The position numbers and the translations under genes are program-made. A stretch of 64,000 nucleotides of DNA from Paenibacillus silagei (GTDB lineage Bacteria; Bacillota; Bacilli; Paenibacillales; Paenibacillaceae): contig NZ_JAGGLV010000028.1 of assembly GCF_017874735.1 (NCBI RefSeq), positions 24,818-88,817 of the forward strand, given 5' to 3'. A model generated the notes under the pieces. That model did not search any database. It saw nothing but the letters and a program-made list of their open reading frames with translations, and was not told the DNA's origin. Below are positions 25,984 to 34,710 of this stretch, in pieces. Position 1 is the stretch's first letter. Every line of letters starts with the position of its first letter.

Positions 25984-26739
25984 TTACTTCGCCCCCTCAA
26001 CGAGTGAAACGAAGGAAGCAGGCTGCAGGCTGGCACCGCCGACGAGAGCGCCGTCGATGTCGCTTTGACTCATGTACTCCGTTACATTCTCAGGCTTCAC
26101 ACTGCCGCCGTATTGGATACGGACTGCATTAGCCGTTGCTTCATCGTACAGGCCTTTAACAAGGGTACGGATATAAGCAATAACTTCGTTAGCATCCTGG
26201 GAAGTGGAGGATTTACCTGTACCAATCGCCCAGATCGGCTCATAAGCGATAACTACGCTTGCTGCCTGCTCTGCGCTAAGACCGGCAAATGCCGCTTCAG
26301 TCTGCACCTTGCATACGTCCTTAGTCTGGTCAGCTTCGCGCTCTTCCAGCTTTTCGCCTACGCAGACAATTGGAGTAATGCCGTGACGGAAGGCCGCATG
26401 CATCTTCTTGTTGACGATTTCGTCCGTTTCACCGAAATAAGCACGGCGTTCGGAGTGGCCGATAATAACGTACTCTACACCAAGATCCTTCAGCATTACG
26501 CCGCTGATCTCACCTGTATAAGCGCCGTTATCTTCGAAGTGCAGGTTCTGTGCACCAATTTTGATGGTAGTGCCTTGTACCGCTGCAACCAGTGCAGGCA
26601 GGTTCGTGAATGGCGCGCAGATTACAGTTTCTACGCCTGCCACTTCCGCCTGGCCTTTGATTTCAGCGATGAAGCCTTCTGCTTCCGGAACGGTTTTGAA
26701 CATTTTCCAGTTGCCTGCAATAATAGGTGTTCTACTCAT
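25984..26739 (-). CDS. tpiA: Triosephosphate isomerase
   Basis: Interconverts dihydroxyacetone phosphate and glyceraldehyde 3-phosphate. A 251-residue TIM barrel with the N-terminal IAGNWKMFKT (catalytic Lys), VIIGHSERR (catalytic His about 95), AYEPIWAIGTGK (catalytic Glu about 168) and the phosphate-binding IQYGGSVKPEN and GALVGGASL. All active-site residues are present. It sits 27 bp after pgk and two bases before gpmI in the glycolytic operon. Confidence 0.98.
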   Translation of the reverse strand: MSRTPIIAGNWKMFKTVPEAEGFIAEIKGQAEVAGVETVICAPFTNLPALVAAVQGTTIKIGAQNLHFEDNGAYTGEISGVMLKDLGVEYVIIGHSERRAYFGETDEIVNKKMHAAFRHGITPIVCVGEKLEEREADQTKDVCKVQTEAAFAGLSAEQAASVVIAYEPIWAIGTGKSSTSQDANEVIAYIRTLVKGLYDEATANAVRIQYGGSVKPENVTEYMSQSDIDGALVGGASLQPASFVSLVEGAK

Positions 26740-26766
26740 AGTGATGTATTGCCTCCCTCTTCGGTA

Positions 26767-27948
26767 TTACTTGTCGTTCAGTGCTTCTACACCTGGAAGA
26801 GCCTTACCTTCCATGAACTCGAGCGATGCGCCGCCGCCAGTGGAGATGTGATCCATCTGGTCTGCGAGGTGGAATTTCTCAGCAGCCGCAGCGGAATCGC
26901 CGCCGCCAATAACAGTGTAGCCTTCGGTAGTAGCACAAGCCTGAGCCACAGCCTTGGTGCCTTCAGCGAAGATGTCGATTTCAAATACGCCCATCGGTCC
27001 ATTCCATACAACCAGCTTGGAGTTTTTGATAATATCGGCATAGATTTCACGGGTCTTAGGACCGATGTCCAGACCTTCCCAATCTGCAGGGATCTCGGTT
27101 GCATCTACAATCTTGGTGTTGGCATCTGCACCGAACTTGTCAGCCACTACAACGTCAACCGGAAGCACGAAGTTCTTGCCCAGCTTCTTGGCCTTCTCGA
27201 TGAATCCAAGCGCTGCATCAATCTTGTCGTTGTCTACCAGGGATTTACCGATTTCGTAACCTTGAGCCTTGGTGAACGTGTAGGAGAGGCCGCCGCCAAT
27301 CAGTACATTGTCAGCCAGATTCAGCAGGTTGTCGATAACGTCAATCTTGTCTTTCACCTTGGAACCGCCGATGATGGCAGTGAAAGGACGTTCCGGGTTA
27401 GAAAGCGCCTTGCCGAGAACGGACAATTCCTTCTCCATCAGAAGACCGGATACTGCCGGCAGGAAGTGAGCGATTCCTTCTGTCGAAGCATGGGCACGGT
27501 GAGCTGCGCCGAATGCGTCATTGACGAACAGGTCAGCCAGTTCAGCGAACTGCTTAGCCAGTTCAGGATCATTCTTCTCTTCGCCTTTGTAGAAACGGAC
27601 ATTCTCAAGCACAAGCACATCGCCATCGTTCAGTTCAGCGATTTTTGCTTTTACCGCTTCGCCAATGGCCTCATCAGCCTTGGCTACCGGTTTGCCGAGC
27701 AATTCAGACAAACGGACTGCAGCGGAAGTCAACCGCATGGAATCGACGAATTCGCCTTTAGGACGGCCCATATGGCTGGCCAGAATGACCTTTGCACCGT
27801 TCTCAATCAGGTATTTAATTGTTGGAAGGGTTTCGCGGATACGGGTATCATCAGTGATCTTGCCGTCTTCCACTGGCACATTGAAATCTACACGCACGAA
27901 TACGCGTTTGCCTTTTACTTCTACATCACGGACACTTTTTTTGTTCAT
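26767..27948 (-). CDS. pgk: Phosphoglycerate kinase
   Basis: Makes ATP and 3-phosphoglycerate from 1,3-bisphosphoglycerate. The 393-residue length is standard. Signatures are VFVRVDFNVP, SHMGRPKG, the hinge region and the C-terminal nucleotide-binding motif GGGDSAAA. I start at ATG 27948 (MNKKSVRDV), the usual family start, with GGAGG eleven bases upstream; ATG 27957 and 27987 are in frame but less likely. A strong hairpin lies in the gap from gapA. Confidence 0.97.
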   Translation of the reverse strand: MNKKSVRDVEVKGKRVFVRVDFNVPVEDGKITDDTRIRETLPTIKYLIENGAKVILASHMGRPKGEFVDSMRLTSAAVRLSELLGKPVAKADEAIGEAVKAKIAELNDGDVLVLENVRFYKGEEKNDPELAKQFAELADLFVNDAFGAAHRAHASTEGIAHFLPAVSGLLMEKELSVLGKALSNPERPFTAIIGGSKVKDKIDVIDNLLNLADNVLIGGGLSYTFTKAQGYEIGKSLVDNDKIDAALGFIEKAKKLGKNFVLPVDVVVADKFGADANTKIVDATEIPADWEGLDIGPKTREIYADIIKNSKLVVWNGPMGVFEIDIFAEGTKAVAQACATTEGYTVIGGGDSAAAAEKFHLADQMDHISTGGGASLEFMEGKALPGVEALNDK

Positions 27949-28021
27949 GATTAACATTTCCTCCACACCCAAAATTGGTTCCTTCACAAAGCCATTTCAC
28001 GCGAATCCAGTTCATTTAGAA

Positions 28022-28054
28022 AGAGCGGAAACAGACTTTCCTTGTTTCCGCTCT
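28022..28054 (-). promoter_or_regulatory. Intercistronic hairpin between gapA and pgk
   Basis: A perfect 11-bp stem (AGAGCGGAAAC/GTTTCCGCTCT) with an 11-base loop, 26 bases after the gapA stop. The following TTTCTAAA is a poor U-run, so it may act as a partial terminator or as an mRNA 3'-end stabiliser that leaves gapA in excess over the rest of the operon. Confidence 0.65.
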
Positions 28055-28080
28055 ATTGTACTTCTTATATGAAATCGGTC

Positions 28081-29091
28081 TTATTTAGCAAGCTTAGCGA
28101 ATTTCTCCAAAGTACGAACCAGCTGTGCAGTGTAGGACATTTCATTGTCATACCAAGCAACAGTTTTAACCAGCTGTTTGTCGCCAACAGTCAGTACTTT
28201 TGTCTGAGTTGCATCGAACAGGGAACCGAAAGTCATACCCTTGATGTCGGAAGATACGATTTCGTCTTCAGTGTAGCCGTAAGTTTCTGGGTCAGAAGCT
28301 TCCTTCATGGCTGCATTGATTTCTTCAACAGTTACGCTCTTATCCAGAACAGTAACCAGCTCAGTCAGGGAACCTGTAGCTACAGGCACACGTTGTGCTG
28401 CACCGTCAAGTTTGCCCTTCAGTTCTGGAATAACCAGGCCGATGGCTTTAGCAGCACCGGTAGTGTTAGGGATGATGTTCTCAGCAGCAGCGCGGGCGCG
28501 TCTGAAGTCGCCTTTTGCGTGTGGAGCATCAAGAGTGTTCTGGTCACCTGTGTAAGCGTGGATCGTAGTCATCAGGCCTTCGATGATACCGAACTTGTCG
28601 TTCAGGACTTTGGCCATTGGAGCCAGGCAGTTCGTTGTGCAAGATGCGCCGGAGATTACTGTTTCGGAACCGTCAAGGATGTCATCGTTAACGTTGTACA
28701 CAACAGTTTTCATGTCGCCTGTAGCTGGAGCGGAAATAACTACTTTCTTAGCTCCGCCTTTAAGGTGCTTCTCAGCGGCTTCTTTAGTTGTGAAGAAACC
28801 AGTACATTCCAGAACGATATCAACGCCAAGCTCTCCCCAAGGAAGTTCTTCAGGGTTGCGGTTCGCCAGAACCTTAACATCTTTACCGTTTACTTTGAAG
28901 AATCCGTCATGAACTTCAACGTCTCCCTGGAATTTACCTTGAGTTGTATCATATTTAAGCAAATGAGCAAGCATCTTAGCGTCAGTCAAGTCATTGATTG
29001 CTACCACTTCGATACCTTCTACATTTTGAATACGGCGGAATGCAAGGCGTCCAATACGTCCAAAACCGTTAATACCAACTTTTACACTCAT
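28081..29091 (-). CDS. gapA: Glyceraldehyde-3-phosphate dehydrogenase (glycolytic, NAD-type)
   Basis: Oxidises glyceraldehyde 3-phosphate with NAD and phosphate. The 336-residue protein has VGINGFGRIGR for NAD binding and the active site SGASCTTNCLAP with Cys151. AINDLTD in the second strand is the Asp-containing form typical of NAD-specific GapA. It follows cggR by about 115 bp and belongs to the CggR-controlled operon. AGGAGGAA precedes ATG 29091. A hairpin after the stop may set its mRNA level apart from the downstream genes. Confidence 0.97.
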   Translation of the reverse strand: MSVKVGINGFGRIGRLAFRRIQNVEGIEVVAINDLTDAKMLAHLLKYDTTQGKFQGDVEVHDGFFKVNGKDVKVLANRNPEELPWGELGVDIVLECTGFFTTKEAAEKHLKGGAKKVVISAPATGDMKTVVYNVNDDILDGSETVISGASCTTNCLAPMAKVLNDKFGIIEGLMTTIHAYTGDQNTLDAPHAKGDFRRARAAAENIIPNTTGAAKAIGLVIPELKGKLDGAAQRVPVATGSLTELVTVLDKSVTVEEINAAMKEASDPETYGYTEDEIVSSDIKGMTFGSLFDATQTKVLTVGDKQLVKTVAWYDNEMSYTAQLVRTLEKFAKLAK

Positions 29092-29207
29092 TGAATAGTT
29101 CCTCCTAGAGTTCGTTTTATTTATTCAAGACAGGCCGTGAGGCTCGTCAAGACAACAATGTTAAGTATAATGCATAAACCCTTTGCGCGCGCCCCATTTA
29201 ATGGAAT

Positions 29208-30260
29208 CTATAGGGCCTTTTGTAGCTGTGTGTCGATTTCCTTGCCGATTTCAACAGCCGCCGCCTCGTCGATGACGAGAATATCCTCTTGCCCGAACCG
29301 CAGCATCGCATGAATGGCCTTCGCCTTGCGTTTGCCGCCGGCAATACCGATAACGACTTCCGTACGGATAATGTCTTCCAGGCGCAGCCCCATGGTCCGC
29401 ATCGTATGAACCACTTCGCCATTCTCATTGAAATAGTATCCGAAGGACTCGGCTACGGCTCCCTCGCTCTGAATCTCTGAGATCGTCCCGGAGTCCAGCT
29501 TGCGGCGGTGGGTCATTTCAATGGCGTCGCCTATTCCATGTACAATAATACGCGATCTGCGGATAATTTGTACAATCTCTCCAATATTGGAGTCCTGCGC
29601 AAGCGACTCATATGCGTCTCCGCTAAGCAGATCGGGCACATGCAGCAGACGGTAATTGGCGCCAATCCGTTTGGCCATGGTTGAAGCAATGGTGTTGGCC
29701 TGTATCTCCATGCTCTCTCCCAGTCCTCCACGCGCCGGAACAACCCAGGCGTTCTTATAGGAAAGGGATAGCGGCGGGGTCAGCTGATCGGCCATCTCGG
29801 CCAGTGTTGATCCGCCTGTGACGGCAATCGTATCGTCACTGCGCAGTACGCTGAGCAGTGCCTTGGAGCCTGCGCGCCCCAGCTCACGCTTGGTGAACGG
29901 CGATGTCTCACAATCGCCAGGTACCACAATTACTTTGGTGAGACCGTACGTTGTACGAATTTTCTCTTCCAGATCATCCAGGCCGAATAGGCTCTTGGCG
30001 ACCGGCTCCAGCAGGTCAAGCAGTCTGCGACCGGCATCGCTAATGCGCATACCGACGCTCTCGATCTCAATGAGCCCCTGCGATTTCAGAAGATCCGTCT
30101 CGGCGCGCAGCACCCGCTCGGTCATATCAAGCGATGCGGCTAACGTCCTGCGCCCAATAATATCGGACAGCATGATCTGATGTAGAATCGTATACCGTCT
30201 CTTAAGGGTTTCCATGAGATCAGGCAGAAGCTGCTTTTGGATTTCCAATAGATTACGCAT
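29208..30260 (-). CDS. cggR: Central glycolytic genes regulator CggR
   Basis: A 350-residue SorC/DeoR-type repressor of the gapA operon that is released by fructose 1,6-bisphosphate. The N-terminal winged helix (about residues 33-70, RRTLAASLDMTERVLRAETDLL) is followed by the sugar-phosphate-binding domain with GGSTLAEMADQL and the C-terminal GIAGGKRKAKAIHAML. The start has GCAGGAGTGAAAGC before ATG 30260. Its own promoter region carries the operator at 30306-30341, so it is autoregulated as in Bacillus subtilis. Confidence 0.95.
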   Translation of the reverse strand: MRNLLEIQKQLLPDLMETLKRRYTILHQIMLSDIIGRRTLAASLDMTERVLRAETDLLKSQGLIEIESVGMRISDAGRRLLDLLEPVAKSLFGLDDLEEKIRTTYGLTKVIVVPGDCETSPFTKRELGRAGSKALLSVLRSDDTIAVTGGSTLAEMADQLTPPLSLSYKNAWVVPARGGLGESMEIQANTIASTMAKRIGANYRLLHVPDLLSGDAYESLAQDSNIGEIVQIIRRSRIIVHGIGDAIEMTHRRKLDSGTISEIQSEGAVAESFGYYFNENGEVVHTMRTMGLRLEDIIRTEVVIGIAGGKRKAKAIHAMLRFGQEDILVIDEAAAVEIGKEIDTQLQKAL

Positions 30261-30305
30261 GCTTTCACTCCTGCAACTTCGTCTTTCTCTTATCCCTTGT
30301 TCGTG

Positions 30306-30375
30306 GTCTCAAAATGTCCCGGGTTAACTTTTTAAGTCCCACCCATATTCTACCCAAAACTGACGCCAAGTGCAA
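30306..30375 (-). promoter_or_regulatory. Promoter and CggR operator of the glycolytic operon
   Basis: On the minus strand -35 TTGCAC (30375-30370) and -10 TAGAAT (30352-30347) are 17 bp apart. Immediately downstream are two direct repeats, TGGGAC (30341-30336) and CGGGAC (30321-30316), exactly 20 bp apart, the same spacing as the two half-operators of the B. subtilis CggR site. Binding here would block elongation from the promoter. Confidence 0.8.
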
Positions 30376-30513
30376 GTGTTCCGAGACTATAATTCTCAGC
30401 CCGCTTTCATCTTATACATGGGCTTGTCCGGAAGGCCGCTGGCAGGAGGTGCATCTCCGGCTCTATTAATGGAGGCAGAGAAAACTATTTTTGCGCAAGA
30501 TGCCTAATACGCA

Positions 30514-30542
30514 TTGCTTTTATCCGAGAAGTATATTATAAT
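30514..30542 (+). promoter_or_regulatory. Promoter of tRNA-Arg
   Basis: TTGCTT and TATAAT with 17-bp spacing, ending 11 bases before the tRNA. This is a strong sigma-A type promoter. Confidence 0.75.
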
Positions 30543-30552
30543 AATTTCTGTT

Positions 30553-30627
30553 GCGCCCGTGGTCCAATGGATATGACGTAGGCCTCCGAAGCCTGAGATC
30601 CAAGTTCGATTCTTGGCGGGCGCGCCA
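30553..30627 (+). tRNA. tRNA-Arg (anticodon CCG)
   Basis: A 75-base tRNA including an encoded CCA. The acceptor arms GCGCCCG and CGGGCGC pair fully with discriminator G; the anticodon loop CTCCGAA gives CCG, reading CGG codons. It is a single tRNA gene with its own promoter and terminator, upstream of clpP. Confidence 0.96.
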
Positions 30628-30679
30628 TTTTTTTCAAGATTGTACATAATTTAGTTCCGATTATATTATATTTAACCAA

Positions 30680-30706
30680 TGAGCCGCTTGAGGGCTCTTT
30701 TTTTTG
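30680..30706 (+). terminator. Terminator of tRNA-Arg
   Basis: Stem GAGCC/GGCTC with a short loop followed by eight T, 54 bases after the tRNA and just before the clpP promoter. Confidence 0.8.
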
Positions 30707-30714
30707 AAAGTAAG

Positions 30715-30754
30715 TTTGACTTTCTTTGACTTTTTGTTTGAATTTGTTTATCAT
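30715..30754 (+). promoter_or_regulatory. clpP promoter overlapped by a CtsR operator
   Basis: The minus strand reads AGTCAAAGAAAGTCAAA (30731-30715), an exact match to the CtsR heptad pair RGTCAAA-N3-RGTCAAA. The second heptad overlaps the -35 TTGACT (30726-30731), and -10 TATCAT (30749-30754) follows at 17-bp spacing. CtsR would repress clpP until heat or protein stress. Confidence 0.85.
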
Positions 30755-30820
30755 GTGGTTAATACGGTAACAGTAAAAAATGAACACATTCGAAGCACCA
30801 ATTTCAAGGAGGTTTTCCAC

Positions 30821-31417
<597 letters not shown>

Positions 31418-31440
31418 GTACATGCTCCAATGAATACACA

Positions 31441-31483
31441 AAGAGGCTGTAACAGACCGGTCCGGTCCCGTTACAGCCTCTTT
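31441..31483 (+). terminator. clpP terminator
   Basis: A 13-bp stem (AAGAGGCTGTAAC and its complement) with a GC-rich loop, 24 bases after the clpP stop, ending in TTTCTT. It also faces the convergent SGNH gene. Confidence 0.8.
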
Positions 31484-31504
31484 CTTATGCCCAGCCATTG
31501 CTGC

Positions 31505-32143
31505 CTACCTTAAGCTCCCGTACCCAAGGGCATCCAGCTTGCCTGCAATTACGCGGTAGCCTCTGCCGTTCGGGTGAATATGGTCCAGGAACAGCAGCCC
31601 CCGCTCGTTACCGGCAAATTCATGGTATACCGAAGCAAACCCTACGTTATTGCTGCTGTAGCCTGCTGCATAGCGGTTGAACTCCCGCACCCACTCTGTT
31701 GCTTCATTCACCTGTGGGTAGGGATTATACAGGCCTACCATCCGGATGATGTAGGGGCTGCGGGAACCTGCTTTGAGCTGTGTCAGGCTACCCATGATGT
31801 CGCTGTAGTTACGCTTGCAGTCCCTAAGCGCCTGCTGCAGTAAGCCCTGGAATTCACCGGGCCGGGGCCCGGCTGCCCGGGCTGCCTTAATCAAGTCGTT
31901 GCCGCCAATGGACAGCGTAATGATCTGCGCATCCTTCACCGCTGCCCGGTAGACATTCGAGCTCCTCAGCCGTTGCTTCAGCCCCCCGGTGGTCAGACCG
32001 TTGACGCCAAGATTCGCCGGCACCACTGGTGTACCCAGCCTCCCTTCCGCCATCCGGCGGTAGACGGGGACGAAGCCGTTCCCGGGCAGCGCCCCGAAGC
32101 CGGTTGTAAGTGAATCCCCGATCGCTGTATAAGCATAGACCAT
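31505..32143 (-). CDS. SGNH/GDSL-type hydrolase (lipase/esterase)
   Basis: A 212-residue hydrolase with block I GDSLTTG (Ser11), block III GGND and block V DHIHPNGRGY (Asp and His), so the catalytic set is complete. There is no signal peptide, so it is probably cytoplasmic. ATG 32143 is chosen because it has AGGGGAAGG immediately upstream; the longer frame to 32239 lacks a site. Related proteins are called lysophospholipase L1-like, but the substrate is not decided. It is monocistronic. Confidence 0.85.
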   Translation of the reverse strand: MVYAYTAIGDSLTTGFGALPGNGFVPVYRRMAEGRLGTPVVPANLGVNGLTTGGLKQRLRSSNVYRAAVKDAQIITLSIGGNDLIKAARAAGPRPGEFQGLLQQALRDCKRNYSDIMGSLTQLKAGSRSPYIIRMVGLYNPYPQVNEATEWVREFNRYAAGYSSNNVGFASVYHEFAGNERGLLFLDHIHPNGRGYRVIAGKLDALGYGSLR

Positions 32144-32246
32144 AACCTTCCCCTCCCCGTTATAAGCTGCTTGCCTTCTATAGCTTATGACTATCCGGGT
32201 GAAGTGGTAACGGCAGGGCAGGCTGATTAGGCCGTGCACATGAAGA

Positions 32247-32282
32247 ATGCCCCTGCATCTCCCGGAGGAGATGCAGGGGCAT
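32247..32282. terminator. Strong hairpin terminator downstream of the copper amine oxidase-like gene
   Basis: A perfect 16-bp stem (ATGCCCCTGCATCTCC and its complement) with a four-base loop. The T-run is weak on the minus strand, but the position 17 bases after a stop codon fits termination. Confidence 0.7.
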
Positions 32283-32298
32283 CTGGATAATTATTTTA

Positions 32299-33396
32299 TT
32301 ATTTCAGCGCCGCGAACGGACTGCTTCCATCCGGCAGGAGTTCCTTGAAGCTGAAGTTGAATTCCGGGAAGCCCTCGGCATATGCCGTGTATTCGTATAA
32401 CTGGAAGAAGAGCACCGCTTTGCCATCTTTCAGATAGAAGTACTTCTCGGTATTCAGTCCATTGAACCCGCCCAGATATCCTCCGTTAGCTTTGATCTCG
32501 GTGGCCAGCTTGGCATTGAGCTGTTTCTTGTAATTAGGGTTGGCACCGAACAGATCGCCCAGCAACAGACGTTTCCCGTCTTTGAGCGAGAAGGTGAACG
32601 CATTGCGGTAAGTCATCCCATGGGCACCGCCGGTATACCCGTATTGATTGGTGATTAGGCTGAGCACGCCATCTTGGTTATACGTGACCACATAACCGCC
32701 TTCGAATTCATACGGCCGGTCATCCTCCGACCGCTTGGAGATTTGATCTTCAGCATCCTTCGCATAGTTCAGAACGGTCTGCTTAATCGTATCATTGATT
32801 GCCTTCTCTGCCTCTGCACTTGCCAGGCCGCTGACCTGCGGATAATCCAGCCGGATAGGCGCATCCTTATGATCCTTCACATAGCTCACTGTTTTGATGG
32901 TTACCGCATTCTGCACTTTCTTCATAACATTCAGCCGTCCTGCTGCTGCGCTCCCGTCTACTTTGTAGCCCAAGTAATCGCTAAGCAGCTCAGACGAAAC
33001 ATACAGCCGGTTATTCAGTTGCTTGCCTTCACCCACATAATAATTGTTCACCATAACAGAAATGCCATAATCATTGATCGTCAGCCTTGTCTGAGCAGTT
33101 CCTGTCCCGATGGTGTACGTCTTCCCCGCTTTATCATAAGAGAGCGGCATCCCCAGCGCATCGCGCAGGAAGGTTACCGGCACCCATACCTTTCCTTCCT
33201 GGAGCAGGCCCGTCTGGGCTGTACTTTTCCCGTTAACCTTCAGCACTATAGATGAGGATTTGGCTTTGACCTGAGCGGCTGCCGGAGCGGCCTCAGTGAT
33301 GCCTGCATGGATTATTCCTGTTCCTCCCAGCAGGATTCCTGCGGCGAGCATTCCTGCACCCCATTTGCTGATATATTTCTTAGAGTTCGAATTCAT
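32299..33396 (-). CDS. Exported protein with copper amine oxidase N-terminal-like and DUF3298 domains
   Basis: A 365-residue secreted protein. The signal peptide (residues 1-32; KKYISKWGAGMLAAGILLGGTG) is followed by a copper amine oxidase N-like stalk domain (about 40-145: SSIVLKVNGKS, VPVTFLRDAL, YTIGTG, LYVSSELLSDYLGY), which is a cell-wall associated module and not an oxidase. The C-terminal part (160-360) fits DUF4163 plus DUF3298 (GYTGGAHGMTYRNAFTFSLKDGKRL), as in PdaC- and RsiV-type proteins. ATG 33396 has AAGGGG eight bases upstream. A sensor or binding role at the envelope is inferred. Confidence 0.8.
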   Translation of the reverse strand: MNSNSKKYISKWGAGMLAAGILLGGTGIIHAGITEAAPAAAQVKAKSSSIVLKVNGKSTAQTGLLQEGKVWVPVTFLRDALGMPLSYDKAGKTYTIGTGTAQTRLTINDYGISVMVNNYYVGEGKQLNNRLYVSSELLSDYLGYKVDGSAAAGRLNVMKKVQNAVTIKTVSYVKDHKDAPIRLDYPQVSGLASAEAEKAINDTIKQTVLNYAKDAEDQISKRSEDDRPYEFEGGYVVTYNQDGVLSLITNQYGYTGGAHGMTYRNAFTFSLKDGKRLLLGDLFGANPNYKKQLNAKLATEIKANGGYLGGFNGLNTEKYFYLKDGKAVLFFQLYEYTAYAEGFPEFNFSFKELLPDGSSPFAALK

Positions 33397-33615
33397 TGTT
33401 ATTTCCCCTTCCACCTGGTGGTATGATTAGTCATGATGTGTGTTCCTCAGTATCACTGTTCCTATTATAGTAAAAGAAAGTGCGGGGGTTGTTACAATCC
33501 GCTTTACAGTTTCTTAAGGTTTGCCGTGATTATCTAAAGATCCTGTTACCTCAATTTAAACAAATTGAGAGCTTTCGATAGCGGCTATGTGCATATCAAT
33601 ACATTTATATGACAA

Positions 33616-33715
33616 GTGGAAACGGCTTTGCCGTCCTTTTAAAGGACGGTACCGTTTCAGCGAGAAATAGAAGGATAATTTATCATGTAAAACATATAAA
33701 TTCTTATATTTTTAT
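33616..33715 (+). repeat. Candidate dispersed intergenic repeat with hairpin
   Basis: The 372-base gap before the SIMPL gene holds no convincing gene. The hairpin GAAACGG...CCGTCCTTT pairs with AAAGGACGG..CCGTTTC (33619-33657), then an AT-rich tail ends in ATAAATTCTTATATTT. The tail is echoed at 8289-8313 (TATACATTCTTATATTT). The composition resembles a repeat I associate with Paenibacillus intergenic regions; a genome search is needed to confirm. Confidence 0.45.
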
Positions 33716-33717
33716 AA

Positions 33718-33757
33718 AAAGCGCCTGCCCCGCTATAACAGCAGAGCAAGCGCCTCT
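33718..33757 (-). terminator. Probable terminator after the SIMPL gene
   Basis: On the minus strand an imperfect hairpin closing with GCGC/GCGC and ending in CTTTTTAT, just after the stop codon. Confidence 0.5.
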
Positions 33758-33768
33758 TGCGAAACGTT

Positions 33769-34533
33769 TTATTTCAATTCATAAGTTACACTCAATTGGG
33801 TAATGACCTTAACCTGCCCGGGCTCAACGGAGCTGCCGGCATTGTTATCCATGGACATCTTTTGCATGGAGGCTGCTTCAGCATAGACCACCGGATGATT
33901 CCCGTCATCGCTCTGAATGACAGTGACTACCTGACCCAGTCCGCGTTTGGCTGCTTTGGCGATGGCCGCAGCTTTGACATCTGCATTCTGCATAGCCTTC
34001 TCAATAGCCTGTGCTTCAAAGGCGGACGGATCTTCGATCGCAAACCGCACATTGCCGATGTTGTTCGCTCCAGCCGCAGAGGCAGCGTCCAGCAATTGTC
34101 CAACCTTTGTCAGATCCCGGTAAGAGACCTCTAGCGTGTGCTGGGCGTTATAGCCTTTTACCTTCTGGCCGTCCTTCTCGCTGTAAGTGTAGTTAGGCTG
34201 TACGTTGAACTGGGTGCTCTGAATGTCTTTGTCCGCAATGCCCCAAGTGGTCTTGAACAAGGCGGTCAGCTTGGAGACCTTCGCGGCTGTGCCCTTCTGT
34301 GCTTCCTGCGCGGTTTCGGCAGTTGTCGTTACCCCGATGGAGAGATACGCGATATCCGGTTTGATCGACAGCTCGCCTTTGCCTACCACGTTCACCACAT
34401 TCTTCTGTACTTCGTCGGCGTAAGCCTTTTCAGGACCCTTTAGCACTCCGCTCAACCCCATTCCTCCAATCATCAAGCTAGCTGCCAGCAGAACTGATCC
34501 AATCGATTTACCCCATTTTCTCATGCTTGCCAT
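33769..34533 (-). CDS. SIMPL-domain (DUF541) exported protein
   Basis: A 254-residue protein with a signal peptide (about 1-38) and one SIMPL/DUF541 domain. Hallmarks are VVGKGELSIKPDIAYLSIGVTTTAETAQEAQ and YNAQHTLEVSYRDLTKVGQLLDAASAAGANNIGNVRFAIED. The family includes the BP26/OMP28 periplasmic proteins and small channel-like oligomers; a precise role is unknown. The length is typical. GGGGATGGCAAGC precedes the start at 34533. It is monocistronic. Confidence 0.85.
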   Translation of the reverse strand: MASMRKWGKSIGSVLLAASLMIGGMGLSGVLKGPEKAYADEVQKNVVNVVGKGELSIKPDIAYLSIGVTTTAETAQEAQKGTAAKVSKLTALFKTTWGIADKDIQSTQFNVQPNYTYSEKDGQKVKGYNAQHTLEVSYRDLTKVGQLLDAASAAGANNIGNVRFAIEDPSAFEAQAIEKAMQNADVKAAAIAKAAKRGLGQVVTVIQSDDGNHPVVYAEAASMQKMSMDNNAGSSVEPGQVKVITQLSVTYELK

Positions 34534-34672
34534 CCCCTTTCGATTCGTTTAAGTGTTATTACCCTCTAGACGGGACAGCATGGTAAAAGTTGCATGAGCG
34601 ATGTACGATATTTATTTTTTATTTGTTCCCCGTTTCGATCCAGAACCGGCGGATGACATTTCCGATATGAAA

Positions 34673-34692
34673 AAAAGCCCCTAAGGGCTTTT
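34673..34692 (-). terminator. Terminator of the rapZ-glmR-whiA-crh operon
   Basis: Stem AAAAGCCC/GGGCTTTT with a four-base loop and a T-run on the minus strand, 20 bases after the crh-like stop. Confidence 0.85.
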
Positions 34693-34710
34693 GGTTAGAC
34701 CATGTAGCAT

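Noticed and set aside
26065..27954. A 629-codon open frame on the plus strand across tpiA and pgk
   Set aside because: It is antisense to two clear glycolytic genes, has no ribosome binding site, and its openness follows from the codon use of the real genes.
28042..29094. A 350-codon plus-strand frame opposite gapA
   Set aside because: Exact antisense of gapA, no ribosome binding site, composition explained by gapA codon use.
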